Shown piece after piece: positions 11,024 through 22,387 of a DNA stretch of 64,000 nt. The stretch is from the NCBI GenBank assembly GCA_025602905.1, contig JAHLKI010000001.1, forward strand, positions 2,356,001-2,420,000, given 5' to 3'. The stretch comes from Phlyctochytrium arcticum. Its lineage: Eukaryota; Chytridiomycota; Chytridiomycetes; Chytridiales; Chytridiaceae. Position numbers and translations under genes: made by a program. The stretch's first letter is position 1. Each line of letters starts with the position of its first letter. A model generated the notes under the pieces. That model saw only the letters and a program-made list of their open reading frames with translations, was not told the DNA's origin and searched no databases.

Positions 11024-11950
11024 TCAAGTCTTCTTCTTTTTATTATTCACCATTTCCCCGTCATTTGATTTCCATGTTTTCTCGCTGAGCATGTTCACAG
11101 GCGTCAAACCTCGCGGCAGCTTATCTGAACCAGGTCGCAACGGCGGGTATTGTAGCGGTTGTGGCTGAGCTGGGAAGGCAGGCTTTCCAGCTTTCAGGCG
11201 TGTTATAATGATGCGACCCCAACCAGATGTTATTGTGACGAAAATGAGAGTGAAAGATAGGCGAGTTACGAGCCACTTGGCACTGGTCGCGCGGGAAGCA
11301 GCTTGTGCCGAACTTGTGAACAGGGGGTTGGAATCCTTGCTATCATACAGATACATCGTTAGGAGCAGCAGAATCTTTTCTGCCAGATCAAAGAGAGCTA
11401 TCATGAACGGGACAAGATTCAACAAGGTTGCAGGAACGGGGTTCGCCGAGGATGCCGCGCCTCGAATTTCGCTGCTGGCTGCCCCTTGCGATCTAGACGG
11501 TGCATTGGATGGTGCGCTACTTAGTTCACCTGGTGCGGATGGCCCCAGATTTCGTGAAACATCCACTGGAGCTACCAGCTGGCGTTCAGCATGTACGAGT
11601 GGTACAGTAACCGCGGAAAGAGTCCAGATTACAAACAATGTCCAAAGTGCGAGCAAGGGAGTTTGCAACAGCAAGTAGTTTAGATACCACTTGCGACCAG
11701 ATCCTTCGATTCCCTTGTAAAATTCCCCTAAATCACTGGCAGTGTAGTTCTGACGGGCGTCGGGAAACAGCAATTTGGTCGATTCATCGACGCCCAAGTC
11801 CGAGTCTGTACCGCCTGTTGCGTAGCCCACGTTTCTTTCGACCAGAGTCACAGCCAATATCAAAATACCGTAAAATGGAACGAGGTAGAGCAGGCGCGTT
11901 GGCAAGCGTGTAAGCCTATCCGAAAACTGTGATATTGCCTGCAGAATCAT
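11024..11950 (-). CDS. Unidentified four-TM membrane protein
   Basis: Single uninterrupted ORF of about 308 residues, best start ATG 11950 (the codon two before it is a TTG). I do not recognise the family. Hydrophobic segments near residues 18-37 (LLYLVPFYGILILAVTLVE), 95-120 (LLLQTPLLALWTLFVIWTLS), about 180-208 (LLNLVPFMIALFDLAEKILLLL) and about 232-255 (LSFTLIFVTITSGWGRIIIT) predict four membrane spans. Between spans 2 and 3 there is an Ala/Ser/Pro-rich linker. The last ~45 residues are Pro-rich and end in a Lys run. Lack of introns is unusual among neighbours. No catalytic motif is visible. It may be a cell-membrane or organelle protein, but the sequence does not say which. Confidence 0.7.
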   Translation of the reverse strand: MILQAISQFSDRLTRLPTRLLYLVPFYGILILAVTLVERNVGYATGGTDSDLGVDESTKLLFPDARQNYTASDLGEFYKGIEGSGRKWYLNYLLLQTPLLALWTLFVIWTLSAVTVPLVHAERQLVAPVDVSRNLGPSAPGELSSAPSNAPSRSQGAASSEIRGAASSANPVPATLLNLVPFMIALFDLAEKILLLLTMYLYDSKDSNPLFTSSAQAASRATSAKWLVTRLSFTLIFVTITSGWGRIIITRLKAGKPAFPAQPQPLQYPPLRPGSDKLPRGLTPVNMLSEKTWKSNDGEMVNNKKKKT

Positions 11951-12566
11951 CGTCAAGATCGTTGGACAGATCGTTCAACGAAGTCTCAAAAGCAAATCGT
12001 CTGAGCCTTCCGCCCGGTTTATTGCGGTTTGACAAACCGCAAGAATCTCACTCCTGCGCTGGCCAAAGCGCAAAATTTGACCGTCCTGAAATCTTTGACC
12101 GCAACATTATTGCACTGCCTTTCGGAGTTGGTTGAATACGCAACTTGAGGGTGTCCTCGAATTCCACAAGTCCGAAGAATACGACCTCTTCCATTGGCCT
12201 CCTCCAGCGTAGCGTCGCGTTGTACCGAGTGGCTGACTCCGCCTCGTTTCAGTTCTTGCTTGCGGCTCCTCACAAAATCTTTGCATCTCTTTGAAATCCC
12301 CCAAAGCAACCGTACAGTCGGGTGCTATATAGAGTGGACAGATTACTAGAATCCTGTGCATTTGTCTCAGGCGTTAGATACGGCCGGACGGGAGAACTCT
12401 TCGGTGAAATTCGCGACGAATACGCTAGTCAACGCCAAAACGGGGGCACATTCTGTCAATTGCAACGACCTTGCTAGCTGTCTGGTGGAACAGAAAGTTG
12501 GAATAAAGCAAATCTCGCTACCGTTCGCCAGCTCCCTCTCTTTCCCACCCGCCATCTTACCTCACA
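11951..12566. other. Intergenic region upstream of CHS7 and of the four-TM gene
   Basis: 616 bp between two divergent genes. Short open frames occur on both strands but none has a homologue I know, plausible splice context or sustained protein-like composition. A small inverted motif around 12024-12042 (GGTTTGACAAACC type) is present. Confidence 0.45.
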
Positions 12567-13812
12567 ATGGCAAAGTTTGAGTTTGGCAAGTTTGACTACT
12601 TTTGTAGTCAAATTGCCCTGAGCTTGTGTCCATACATCGGGCCGGACACTGGCGTTGAGCCAGAATGCTATTCCCGAAATATTGAGATGGGAAGTCTGTT
12701 GATATTCGAACCAGGTAGGTTGTGCTGCTGCATTGAGCGCTCTGACCGGCTTAGGCAGGATATTAACGTGTTATTCAGCTACCCTTGTCATTCATCTGAT
12801 CGCCCTTGCGATGACCGCAATTATGATCTACCACATTAAAACAAAATACACGGCTGTTGGTAGGTCGTAGGGAGTGCATCTGATCAGCACATGGTTTAAC
12901 ATCATTTTTTCAGGGCGCAAGGAAATTGTTATGTTTTTCTACATGTACTTTGTGACTATTCTCTTGGAGTTTTTTGTGATATCCGGCATTATACAAACAG
13001 CACATTCAGCCTATCCAGTAAGTCATTGTGATTTCACGCCCTGGAAAGTAATTCTTACTTATGATTCCACGTCAAATAGTACTTTGCGGCGGCTCATATA
13101 TCCATGGTTATAACGACATTATGGTGTCTATTGCTGAATGGATTCGTTGGATTTCAATGGGCTGAGGATGGAACACCCATGTCTCTTTGGGTATGCTATT
13201 TGTTTCGTTGCAGCGCATACCTCAACCTCGATCCTGACCCAAAGTTTAGGCGATCCGTATTAGTTCACTCCTTATTTTTGGTATCAGTTTCTTCATCAGT
13301 ATCGCGACTTTCCAGCAGATTGCTGGTTTCAGTCGTGTCAACCCCACACCCTTGTTTATCCTATACTTCGTCTTTGGCGCCGCCTTCATTCTCATCTACG
13401 TGTTGCTTCAAATTGTGCTGGTTGTAAACACCCTGGACGACCGATGGCCGCTCGGTAAGATTTCTACAGATTTGAGTTCTGACCAGAATTTTGCCTTTGC
13501 TCATATCGCTCGTTAGGCGACATTCTTTTTGGATTCGCTTTCTTCGTCGTCGGACGCATCTTTGAGTATGTCATCTCGCGGGAAATCTGCGATATGGCCA
13601 AACACTACGTGGACGGCATGTTCTTTGGCACCATCTGCACCTTGCTAGCGGTCATGATGGTCTACAAGTACTGGGATTCTATCACAAAGGAAGATCTTGA
13701 GTTTTCCGTCGGCGGCAAGAGCAATGTTTGGGAAATCAAAGACCCAATGCTGAGCGACGACGGGTTGGCCGCCATGGGCCGTGATGACCGTGGGTACGAT
13801 CCGCGCTACTAG
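12567..13812 (+). CDS. CHS7: Chitin synthase export chaperone, Chs7 family
   Basis: ER membrane chaperone that lets chitin synthase (Chs3 in yeast) leave the endoplasmic reticulum. ATG 12567 starts [21 protein letters not shown], followed by the family hallmark [18 protein letters not shown]. Four to five introns separate the membrane spans. These include [60 protein letters not shown] and the conserved [20 protein letters not shown]. The final exon reads [20 protein letters not shown] and [18 protein letters not shown], nearly invariant in fungi, then a short acidic tail ending at 13812. Seven spans in total, normal length. One splice site near 13194-13268 is uncertain. This gene is strong evidence that the organism is a true fungus. 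Confidence 0.95.
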
Positions 13813-14205
13813 TCCCCTCAACGCTTCCTCCCCTCTACCGTGAACAATAATTAGACGCTTGATGCGGACCTCACAATGTTATCTATCCCTATTGTCTTCC
13901 TCCATCGTGGACTCTTTTTCAGTTCTGTACCTTACTACATAATTATAATCTGGACATTTTTCTCCCTGTCCTAAAGTTTTTGGGTTCCAAAGTTGTTGTT
14001 TCGTAACCCTAAATTAGCGGATTGGATTGGTAATGGCGGAGACTGGAGGCGTTTATCGCGACCAGTATCGCGACTGTCCTGACGACTAAATCGAAGACCC
14101 GAAGTGGAGCGGAATATCAACAAGGAGTACATACAGCAGCAAAGGAAGGCAATATATCGCCAACGTCAGCAGCGTAAGCACTAGCCAGCCTCAGTGCTGG
14201 TCAGA
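13813..14205. other. Intergenic, CHS7 3' flank and PP2C promoter
   Basis: 393 bp with no supported gene. The T-rich part from about 13905 to 13975 is likely 3' UTR of CHS7. The remaining 200 bp would hold the promoter of the phosphatase gene. Confidence 0.4.
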
Positions 14206-15425
14206 ATGTCTCTCAAGATTGGGTATGCCGGAAGCACAGATATTGGTGGGCGTACTTCCCAGCAGGATGACTATCTACTTGCACCCGGTCTCGTCTCTAC
14301 TACTTCAAACTCGAATGCTTCATCCCTTTTGACGGCTGGTCCGTTAGAAAGAAGCGTGTCAGTCAATGAAAGTAATACAAATCTGACACAAACGCTGCTG
14401 GCGGGATTATCGATAGGAGTTGGACAGGAGAGTGGGTCGACAACATCAGAAAGGACAGGAGACACCACAGACGATAAAAGATCCCAAGACTCTACTGAAG
14501 CATCTTCTACAAGACAAGCGCATCTTTTTGCTGTATTTGATGGCCACGGCTCCGATGGGGCCAAATGTTCGAGTATGCTGAAATCGCTTCTTCTTCAACA
14601 CATTAGCTCGCGCATTGCAGCCTTAGAAACCGATCCTGTAACATGTCTTACCGAAGTTTTTTCGGTCGTGCACGAAGAGCTCATCTCAAATCCCGCAATC
14701 GACTCGTACATGTCCGGCTCTACCGCATCGATGGCGCTAATAACCAAAACGAACATCATCACGGCACATCTAGGAGATAGTCGTGCCATGGTGGGCGTAA
14801 AAGGCGATACCGGGTGGAAACTTGACTTTGTTTCTAAGTGAGTGTTTGGCGGTCCCACCGGGACCTTCAAGGGATGGACCGATGGAATTTACTCATGTTT
14901 GATGGCAGAGACCATACATGCGAGGATCCCGACGAATATAAGCGAGTGTCTGCTACAGGAGCTCGTATCGAGCGTCTGGACGTTAACGACGGTCAGTAGA
15001 TGCTTGCAACATGACTATCATTTCCTTCTTATTTATGTCCCGCTTTAGGTCCTTTACGCATATTCAAGGGATCACTGCCTTATCCTGGGTGAGTACATGC
15101 GCCTGCACAGATGATGATTTCTTAATTAATGATTTGTAGTATTGTCGTTACCCGTGCTTTTGGTGACACGGTCGCCACCCGCCTTGGTATCTTGACGACA
15201 CCATCTGTCAGTATACATCCCTTGCACGTAAGACCAATAGTAGTTATTCTCGGAACGGATGGCGTTTGGGATGGGATCACTCCTGAGGAAGCACTCGCGG
15301 TCGCTATAGCACATGAAGACGATGCGGAGCGGGCATCGCTGGAGATCACGCAAGCAAGTCTACGGGGGATGGACCGCAATCAGCTCGATGACAATACAAC
15401 CAATGTTGTTATATTCATCAACTAA
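14206..15425 (+). CDS. PP2C-family (PPM) protein serine/threonine phosphatase
   Basis: Metal-dependent phosphatase. Start ATG 14206 (MSLKIGYAGSTDIGGRTSQQDDYLL). All main PPM motifs appear after splicing three introns: RTSQQDD (metal and phosphate pocket), VFDGHGSDGA, GSTASMALI, AHLGDSRAMVGV, the D-H segment RDHTCEDPDEYKRV, then VTRAFGDTVA, VILGTDGVWDGITPEEA and DNTTNVVIF at the end. The metal-binding Asp residues are therefore intact. After the first strand there is a Ser/Thr-rich insertion of about 75 residues (around 14290-14515) with no visible domain. No transmembrane span or targeting signal is evident. The substrate cannot be deduced. Complete, ending at TAA 15423-15425. Confidence 0.92.
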
Positions 15426-15821
15426 CATGCTTTTGCCTACAGAGCGGGTGGGCTTATTTTTGCATCTACCAGACTTTCCGGACCTCATTCTACTTTCTCC
15501 CCCATATTCCCTGTATCCCACCACTGTTTCATATGTTTTATTATATCGCATTTGGCCATCTATTTTGAGTTATGCTTCTGCAAGTTGGTCTGACGGAGTT
15601 CCGACTCTTCTGACCCGGTATTGATAATGTGAGATATCGGAGGTCTAACCGCTGATAATCGGAGGGTATAGTTTGCAGTTATGACCGAAATCCCTGAAGT
15701 TCAACAGGGGCGGCCGATGTCGCTACCTGCGGCCCTTCCTCTAGCCCGTTCTTTACCCATTCCAAATCCGGCCATATCTAGAACGCAGCTCAGGTTAACG
15801 AGGGATGATGGCTAGTCCGGC
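15426..15821. other. Intergenic, convergent 3' flanks (PP2C / IMP1)
   Basis: 396 bp between two converging genes. Nothing beyond short chance frames. T/C-rich near 15470-15560, consistent with 3' UTR sequence. Confidence 0.4.
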
Positions 15822-16601
15822 TCAAAGTGTGTGCACCTTGCAGAGTATGCGTCCACGAAGTAAACCAAGAGATACTGGCCCATAGTGTCTAGAGTCTGTG
15901 GAGTTGTTCAAGTTGTCACCTTCAAGCCATATATGTCCCGGCGGGATCTGAACAGTCATGTTAAGTAAACCTTGCTCCAGATTCAGAACGCTCGCGCTAT
16001 ACCGTGACATGTGATTGCTTCCATTTGACTGGGTCGACTGCCACTGTATCTCCAGGCTGTGTGAGAAATCTATTAGGTTTGACAATTTGGGGTGGGAGAG
16101 AAGCATGTATCTCGTACCAAACCCAAGATGCGTTTACAGAGAAACCTTTGTGGATCTGTTGGCGAAACACAGGCCACCACATCACCCAGTTTTACAGGGC
16201 GGCCCAACATTTGTGAAACATGCTCCACCACCAAAAGATCGCCAGCGAAGTTGAAGGTGGGTAGCATGGAGGGACCAATACACTGTTTGACGAATTAACC
16301 ACCAACTTCGGAATGTGAAGCAGTGACAACGAAAACATACCAAAGTGATCTCCGCAACATAATTCTGAAAGAGGAGCATTATGCATCCCCCCTGCACTGC
16401 CCAGAAAACCATTTGCAAGGCTTGCCGACGTCTTGGAGGTTTGGGACGTACTGGTGATGGGACGGGCCGAGCATTTTGCTCTGCGGCAACCGACAACTTT
16501 CGAGGTATTCGATTGGGAAACGTAAATGGGGATTGAGTCGATGGACTGCAGCGACAGTAGCGCCGACTTATATATGATGCCCAGGTTCTTATTGTTGCCA
16601 T
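15822..16601 (-). CDS. IMP1: Mitochondrial inner membrane protease subunit IMP1
   Basis: Signal-peptidase-like serine protease that removes sorting peptides from proteins delivered to the intermembrane space. ATG 16601. A basic, Pro-rich N-terminal region (RPVPSPVRPKPPRRR) is followed by the membrane anchor and YVAEITLCIGPSMLPTFNF, formed by splicing at an intron of about 70 bp. The Ser in GPSM is the nucleophile. CKRILGLPGDTV, again created by a splice, supplies the general-base Lys. A third intron leads to PPGHIWLEGDNLNNSTDSRHYGPVSLGLLRGRI, the family's C-terminal box. Stop at 15822-15824. The arrangement and CKRIxGxPGD spacing fit IMP1 better than IMP2. Divergent from the TFIIIC gene, with only 179 bp between start codons. 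Confidence 0.93.
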
Positions 16602-16780
16602 TTTGCTGGCGCGAATTCTATGACAAACCAAAATCCCAAAATTCAGATCTTGGCAATTCCGACCACATGGCACAGTCATAAAACCCAGGAAATCAACTCG
16701 ACTTGCAAGTCTTGAGAAAATCTTGGTGATCTGGGCTATTAATTCCCTCAAAGACTTCGAGAACGATCCCCCAACCAGCC
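16602..16780. promoter_or_regulatory. Compact divergent promoter (IMP1 / TFIIIC90)
   Basis: 179 bp between two start codons on opposite strands, so this is a bidirectional promoter. No named motif identified. Confidence 0.4.
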
Positions 16781-19700
16781 ATGGAGAGGGCGGCCAGGTT
16801 CTCTACCCGGCCACTTATACCTGGGTCAGTTGAGTGGTCGGACGACAACCAAGTCGCCTCCACTACGTTCAAAGTCGTGCAATTAGCGGTAGGGTACCTT
16901 TGATAGAAGCACTTGAATCCAAAGCAATATGCTTCTGTAGGCTTGAAGCTTCTTATAAACTTTCATGATGTATACTAAATTGTAATGATTCAATATCCTT
17001 CTCAAGACCCCTCGCACCAAAAGTTCTGGTCAACTTGTTATTGATCAAACTAGTATCCCGAGCTCCGTTGCGCCGAAGCAAGACCCCGACATAGTGAATG
17101 CTTTACAGTTGTCTCCCGCAGGTAAGCCCCTTTTCCGTTCATAGGAAGGGCGGCATCCACAGAGAGTTCAAGTCGCATCCTGTGGTCTTCTCGTCTTTGG
17201 CTGATCTTCAATGATACATTAGAGTCCCTTCATCCTGTAGGGTATTGGCGGGAGGGTTTTAAACGATCTGGCTGGTCACCAGCAGGATGCTCTGCACTCG
17301 GTGGGTAAGTCCAGTACAGCTGATTCAAATTCCTGAATCTTCTTTGTCAGACTAACTGCAGATGCGCTGTGATAGATGCCTGCTGGCAACCATTAGCACA
17401 CACCACTCCGTTGCAATTTGGGCACCCATTGACGATCCAGCTGTTGGCGAATGGGAGCCGGTTCGTATTAGCTTATCTTCACGTTAATCAGAATCGCTAA
17501 TTGAAACGGTCGGCACGCTCTTCAGATTCAAGACGTTAATCCTGAGTTACGGAATGTCGCGGGAATATATACCTCAGCAGGGGAGATAGTGCCGGAAAAG
17601 CTGGCCACAATATCGACAATGAGTGAGACAAATTTGTCTGTCTAACGGCTTCGGGTATTAAGAATCTCCACAGGTGTAGCATGGTCACCTTTACATGAGA
17701 CAAAAGGACATTGCCCGGCTCCCTTGCGCTGCAGCTACGGAACATCGATTCTCAGCGTTGGAACCAAGGCCGGGACCGTCGTTTTGTGGAGGTCAGGGAA
17801 TCTGCTGCGCAGTACACTCGCTATACTCGGGTCTCATACATTTGCATCTCAGATACGTCGAAGGCGAGCTAAAAGACGGCTTTGAATTCAAAGCACATAA
17901 ATCTTGGGTCCTCAATCTTGCCTGGTCGGGATGGAGACAGGAAGTGGACTATGAATGTGAGAACGAATGCTTCGTATTCTGCATTCTTTTCTGAACTGAT
18001 GTGGACACGCCTCCAGATGCCTACCTCGCAACGTCAGCATCGGACGGGAGTGTCCGTGTATGGAGCGTGATATCACGATTTACAGAAAGCCATGACGAGC
18101 CAAGACAGCGAAAGGTTTCTGTCCAGCTTTGGGCGGAAGTAGAAAAGGAGGATGCACGGGGAATGGCTATCCTGTCGTTCATGCACGCATCTGTAAGTCA
18201 CTTCCTTCAATCGTGGAACTCGTGCCCTTCCTTTTTTCCTGATAAATTCACGTAGTCGGAAGTTTTACCTTTCAGATTAGCCTTTACAAAAGGGCGCACG
18301 GCAGGAGTTTGGCTGGCCCCTCAGTCAGGGCTAACGCCTCATCCCCGATCTGACCCCCTCACGAACAGCGACGCAGATTTTGATATCGCCCTTGAAGCAC
18401 ATCCCGTCGTGTTACGATGTCGACTGCCTCAAACCATGGGCGCATCAGGTCAGTCATTTGACGCTTATCATCATGGAAAGCATTTTCCAAACCTTTGTGA
18501 CTTTTTCAACTACGGTTAGCCGCTTGTTGGGATTCTGTTGGCGAAGAACTGACTATATATACAACCGATGGGCAGTGCTTTTTGTTGGCCCTCGATGATG
18601 ACAATGATCCGTATACTTTTATGACCCCTGGTTCCAGCCATCTATCCCTCCTCCGTGCCGGTTTATCACCCAGCTATTCGTCTCTTTCTCTATTAGAAGA
18701 CTTGACGGCAACGCTGTACCGTGATCTGATTGTGACCAGCACAATGGAAGACCTGATTAAGGAAGCAACTGAAGGCAAAGAGGATGGGGCCAACGCTGAT
18801 GAACAGCAAAGTGGGCAGGAGAAAGATGGTGAAATGTCTGCTGCGGAGCTGTGGGGTAAAGCCGGCAAGCAGATTCGTTTGAGTGGGGCAGCCAACTCTG
18901 CAGGAGGATTATACCACGCATTGGTTTACTTGTAATTCGCAACCTGACTTTTTTTGTAAGTATTCCATGATGTACTAACCGATATTTTGTAGTTATGCCT
19001 ACCCGGATGAAGTGAACTATACCACTTACAAGTCCTTCACATCGGATCTCCTCATTCGCCCCAATTTTACTCAAGAAAATAACGCGGGAGGAGACGATGA
19101 ATTATACAGGCTAAACATGGATCTGGAGGACATTGGTGAAGCAGGTTTGGAAGAGTCTCTGGAGCACAAAGTCCCCCGCCGGGTCAAGGATGTCATTGAT
19201 CGGAATTTGCGTATGTTCTTCAGTTCGTTGTATCCTTGCGCTGGTGTTTTTTTCACTCACTTGGCCCCAAATAAGTGCAATTTTGGCCCACCAATTTCCT
19301 GTTATGGGATATCATACAGGCTTCTTCTGTGGTGCTTTTTTCTGTAGACGACACGCAGCCTCGGTTCCGGGACCTTGATGTATTGTACAGAGGCACGGCA
19401 TTGAATGGTGTATTAGCCATTTGTGAAGCAACTGTCGAGCATGAAGCGGGACTGGGGGACTTGGCCCATTCACATAGGGACGATCAGGAACGACGGTTGA
19501 ATAGCATGCGGGTTGTACAGTATATTTCAACCGCACTATATATGGTATGTAAAGACGACATATTACCATTTTTGGCACATCTGACTGGAAGGTATTTTTT
19601 TAGCTATGTAGCCCACACCGTCCCAACCTCCGCAGCCGCCTCATCAGACTCATGCGGACCACAGATGACTCTTTGAACGATACATACGTGCATTCCCTAA

Positions 19701-20538
19701 CAACGCATCTTGCCTCTGAGCTCGTGAATGGATTCCGCGTCCAGAAGGGTTTGGATTTACAATTTCTAGTGTTGGCTATGACCGCTGCACTGTCAAGATG
19801 GAAGCCACTCACTTCAGGGGAGACATTGGCATTACGGGATATCATGGAATACCTTGACCTGATGCACCACGACATGATTTATCCACAACTCGGTATATCG
19901 GCAACGGACCCTGTTGGTCTGATGTACGATGGCATTCTGGCAAGACTGCGCAGTAGCTTGAACGATCCAGCGAATAGACCCATCCCACTCCCGCCGCCAG
20001 CGTTTGAGGCATGTCGGATATGTCAATCAGCAATTATTGTCAACAATGATGTGGAAGTCTTGAATGAGGACGGAACAGTGACGAGAGTCAGCGAGGGAGT
20101 AGGCCCCGAGACGGGAGCTGTTTGCGAAAACGGACATATGTGGGGTACGCAAACTCCCGTTGTTGCCCACCACCCGTGTGAAAAGCGATTGTTAACATCC
20201 TGTCCCACAGAACGATGTGTGTCGACGTACTTTATATTGGATCAGCCATGTACTAGGGCCTGTATGAATTGCGAGAATGGCAGTCTTTCCCTAGCCTCAC
20301 GTAAGTCCTGGAAACATCGTTTGTAGCTACGTGAACGTACTCATACTTTATCGTGCTAGCGGGCGTGTATGAACCTTGGAAAGAAACACTAGCCGGAACT
20401 TTGATAGCACAGGTCATTCAGAGAGGGAGAGGCAAGTGCTGGTTGTGTGGGTGCCGGATTCGGGAAGGGTTGAGATTGTGGTCGTCGGGGAATCGCGGCC
20501 CAGAGAATGGTCAGATGGACTTGGATGGTCCGGAGTAA
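16781..20538 (+). CDS. TFIIIC subunit of the TFIIIC90 (GTF3C4) type: WD40 domain plus zf-TFIIIC
   Basis: Subunit of general factor TFIIIC, which binds internal promoters of tRNA genes for RNA polymerase III. ATG 16781 gives MERAARFSTRPLIPGSVEWS followed by DDNQVA, the family's N-terminal strand. WD-type strands follow (HKSWVLNLAW and LATSASDGSVRVWSV). The C-terminal zinc-binding domain begins EACRICQSAIIV. After an intron (20140-20209) it continues CENGHMWERCVSTYFILD and CTRACMNC, matching the C..C/C..GHxWxRC..T/C..C pattern of the zf-TFIIIC family. The last exon has a further Cys pair (GKCWLCGCRI) and ends at 20538. Around a dozen introns are needed. The first kilobase (16800-17700) is the least certain part. 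Assignment rests mainly on the zinc domain and the N-terminal motif. Confidence 0.82.
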
Positions 20539-21195
20539 AGGGTCTATTCGCTGTATTTAAGATGTATACTGATGTGAATTTTGTCAAATGAAGACATGCT
20601 TTTTTGGAGTAGTCGGCGTGGGAAAATCTGATTGTGCTGCGCACAACCATGTTAGGCGAATAACTCTTGCCCAACAGTTTGCCGTGATTTCCAACAATCG
20701 GTTTTGGAGAGGGTCAAGTTTCTTGTACGCATCTACGTTGCAACTCGCAGAACTGAAGTCGACAGGAGAAGTATTTCTTGAATGTAATTCTAGCAAATGC
20801 TACAGCACAATACAATGTACCACAGCACCAAGTATATCTTACAAATTCACAGGTGGAAGGAAAAGGGCTATGTATAGGAAGAGAGAAGGAATGTACAGAT
20901 GGAGTTATTGACAGAGGAGTTGTGTGTAGGAAGTGCGTGAATATGTACGCGGGGACGAAGAAAAGGTGACATGGTTCTATGTATGTACACCTTCCTTTTC
21001 CTCGTACCCCATGGGATGCAAAGTGGTGGTTGACAAACAAGAAAAAAAAGAAGGAGGGAAAAGGAAAAAAGGGGAAGAAACGTATGGACAGAAACGGGGA
21101 AAAAGAGAAAAGATATCAACAGCAGAAGAAAAAGGGGATGTAAGGGGAAAAAAAAGTAAATAGGTGAAAAAGAGAAACTGGGGAGGCCAAATTAT
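20539..21195. other. Intergenic with a long purine-rich tract
   Basis: 657 bp between convergent genes. From about 21035 to 21182 the plus strand is almost entirely A and G. It lies directly after the stop codon of the minus-strand gene at 21196, so it is probably the polypyrimidine 3' UTR of that gene. No gene found. Confidence 0.5.
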
Positions 21196-22387
21196 TTAAC
21201 AAGCAAACGCCATGCGGATCCGACTGTCGAGATCAGTGACAGACTTGGAACGTGGGCGGGCGTGAAAGTCGGTAGCGCCGTAGTAAGCACCAACCAGATC
21301 AGCAAGACGAGCTGGAATAGGGTTGACGGAGCGGTAAAATACAGGATGTTGGGCGTTGGCTTGGTGCAGAGCGTGGGTCGAATGGTAGTAGAGCTTTGGC
21401 TCTGGGGAAGGCGAGAGCAGACCGAGCTCGACCCCGTTGTTGCTGCTGTTTAGTGCGGCAGTACCGCGGCCAGCCATATAGGTAGGCGAATGACTGGGAG
21501 ATGCCGCGCCTGCGCGGCGGCGACCGAGGAACGGCGAGTTGAGCGGCAAAGGGTTTTTTGATCGCGAAACGGGTGACGGCTGAGTGACACGCAGAGACGC
21601 CCCATATACACCAGATGCTGCGTCATTGTTGCTAGAGAGCATATCGGTGCGAATGGCGGTAGGGCGGAACGGGGTAGTGGCCAAGCGAGGGGGTTCAAGA
21701 ATGTTTGAAGATCTACGCATTGTAGAGTGGTCATCCTCATTGGTGTCATTGTCACTGTCGGTTCGGTCACTCGCATCCTCCTTGTCTAGCAAATCCTGCA
21801 AACCGTTGCCCGAGGTGGGAAACAAGTCGGGAACGGTAGAGCTCCGACGGCGGTTAGGGTTAAAATTGGCCGGATAATCCACGGCTTTGCGGCTCGATGC
21901 AGCGGGCGAGGATGCAGCAGACCTTCGCGTGCCGACAATTTCCATTAGTTCCGCGAGCGCATCATCATCTCCAGATGACTGTGGATAGCTATTTAATGAA
22001 GTCAAATGAGTAATCTTTTCATGACCAAATGCACTTGATGATGATAGCCTACCTCTTGCTGTACATTGTTTTTTCCATATTTTCGACTAGTGGGGACAAG
22101 GGAGATTCACAGGCGGCCCGAAACGAAACTTGCTTATTTGTCGCAATACCGAGTCGCCGAGGAGCAAAAGATTGACGATCTGTGCTGCTATTGGCAGAAG
22201 ACCCAAGGGCGGTGGCAGATGGAAAGGGATAGCCTTGGCTGGGGAGGGACTGAGCGGGTATCGTGTACGGGCCCTGAGGTGAAGGGGAGGATGGATCCAG
22301 ACGGGGAATCAGCATGTGGAGGTGCGTCCTCAGCGCCAGCGGTTTGTGGGGGGCGGGCATGGCGATTCCTTCGGTGATCGACTTCAT
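21196..22387 (-). CDS. Unidentified low-complexity protein
   Basis: Two exons: ATG 22387 to about 22053, then an intron with GTAGGC donor and AATAG acceptor, then on to the stop at 21196, about 370 residues in all. I do not recognise it. The protein is Ser/Pro/Arg-rich and mostly disordered, with many SP and TP sites (for example RRRSSTVPDLFPTS and RARPRSKSVTDLD-type motifs, here FHARPRSKSVTDL). These look like AGC-kinase or 14-3-3 target motifs (inference). An acidic patch (SDRTDSDNDTNEDDHS) sits in the middle. The last ~60 residues (YRSVNPIPARLADLVGAYYG onward) look more folded and may be the conserved part. No membrane segment. A regulatory or scaffold role is possible but not shown. Confidence 0.65.

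Noticed and set aside
12107..12361. Small minus-strand gene upstream of CHS7
   Set aside because: Overlapping frames on both strands, no family, no splice context.
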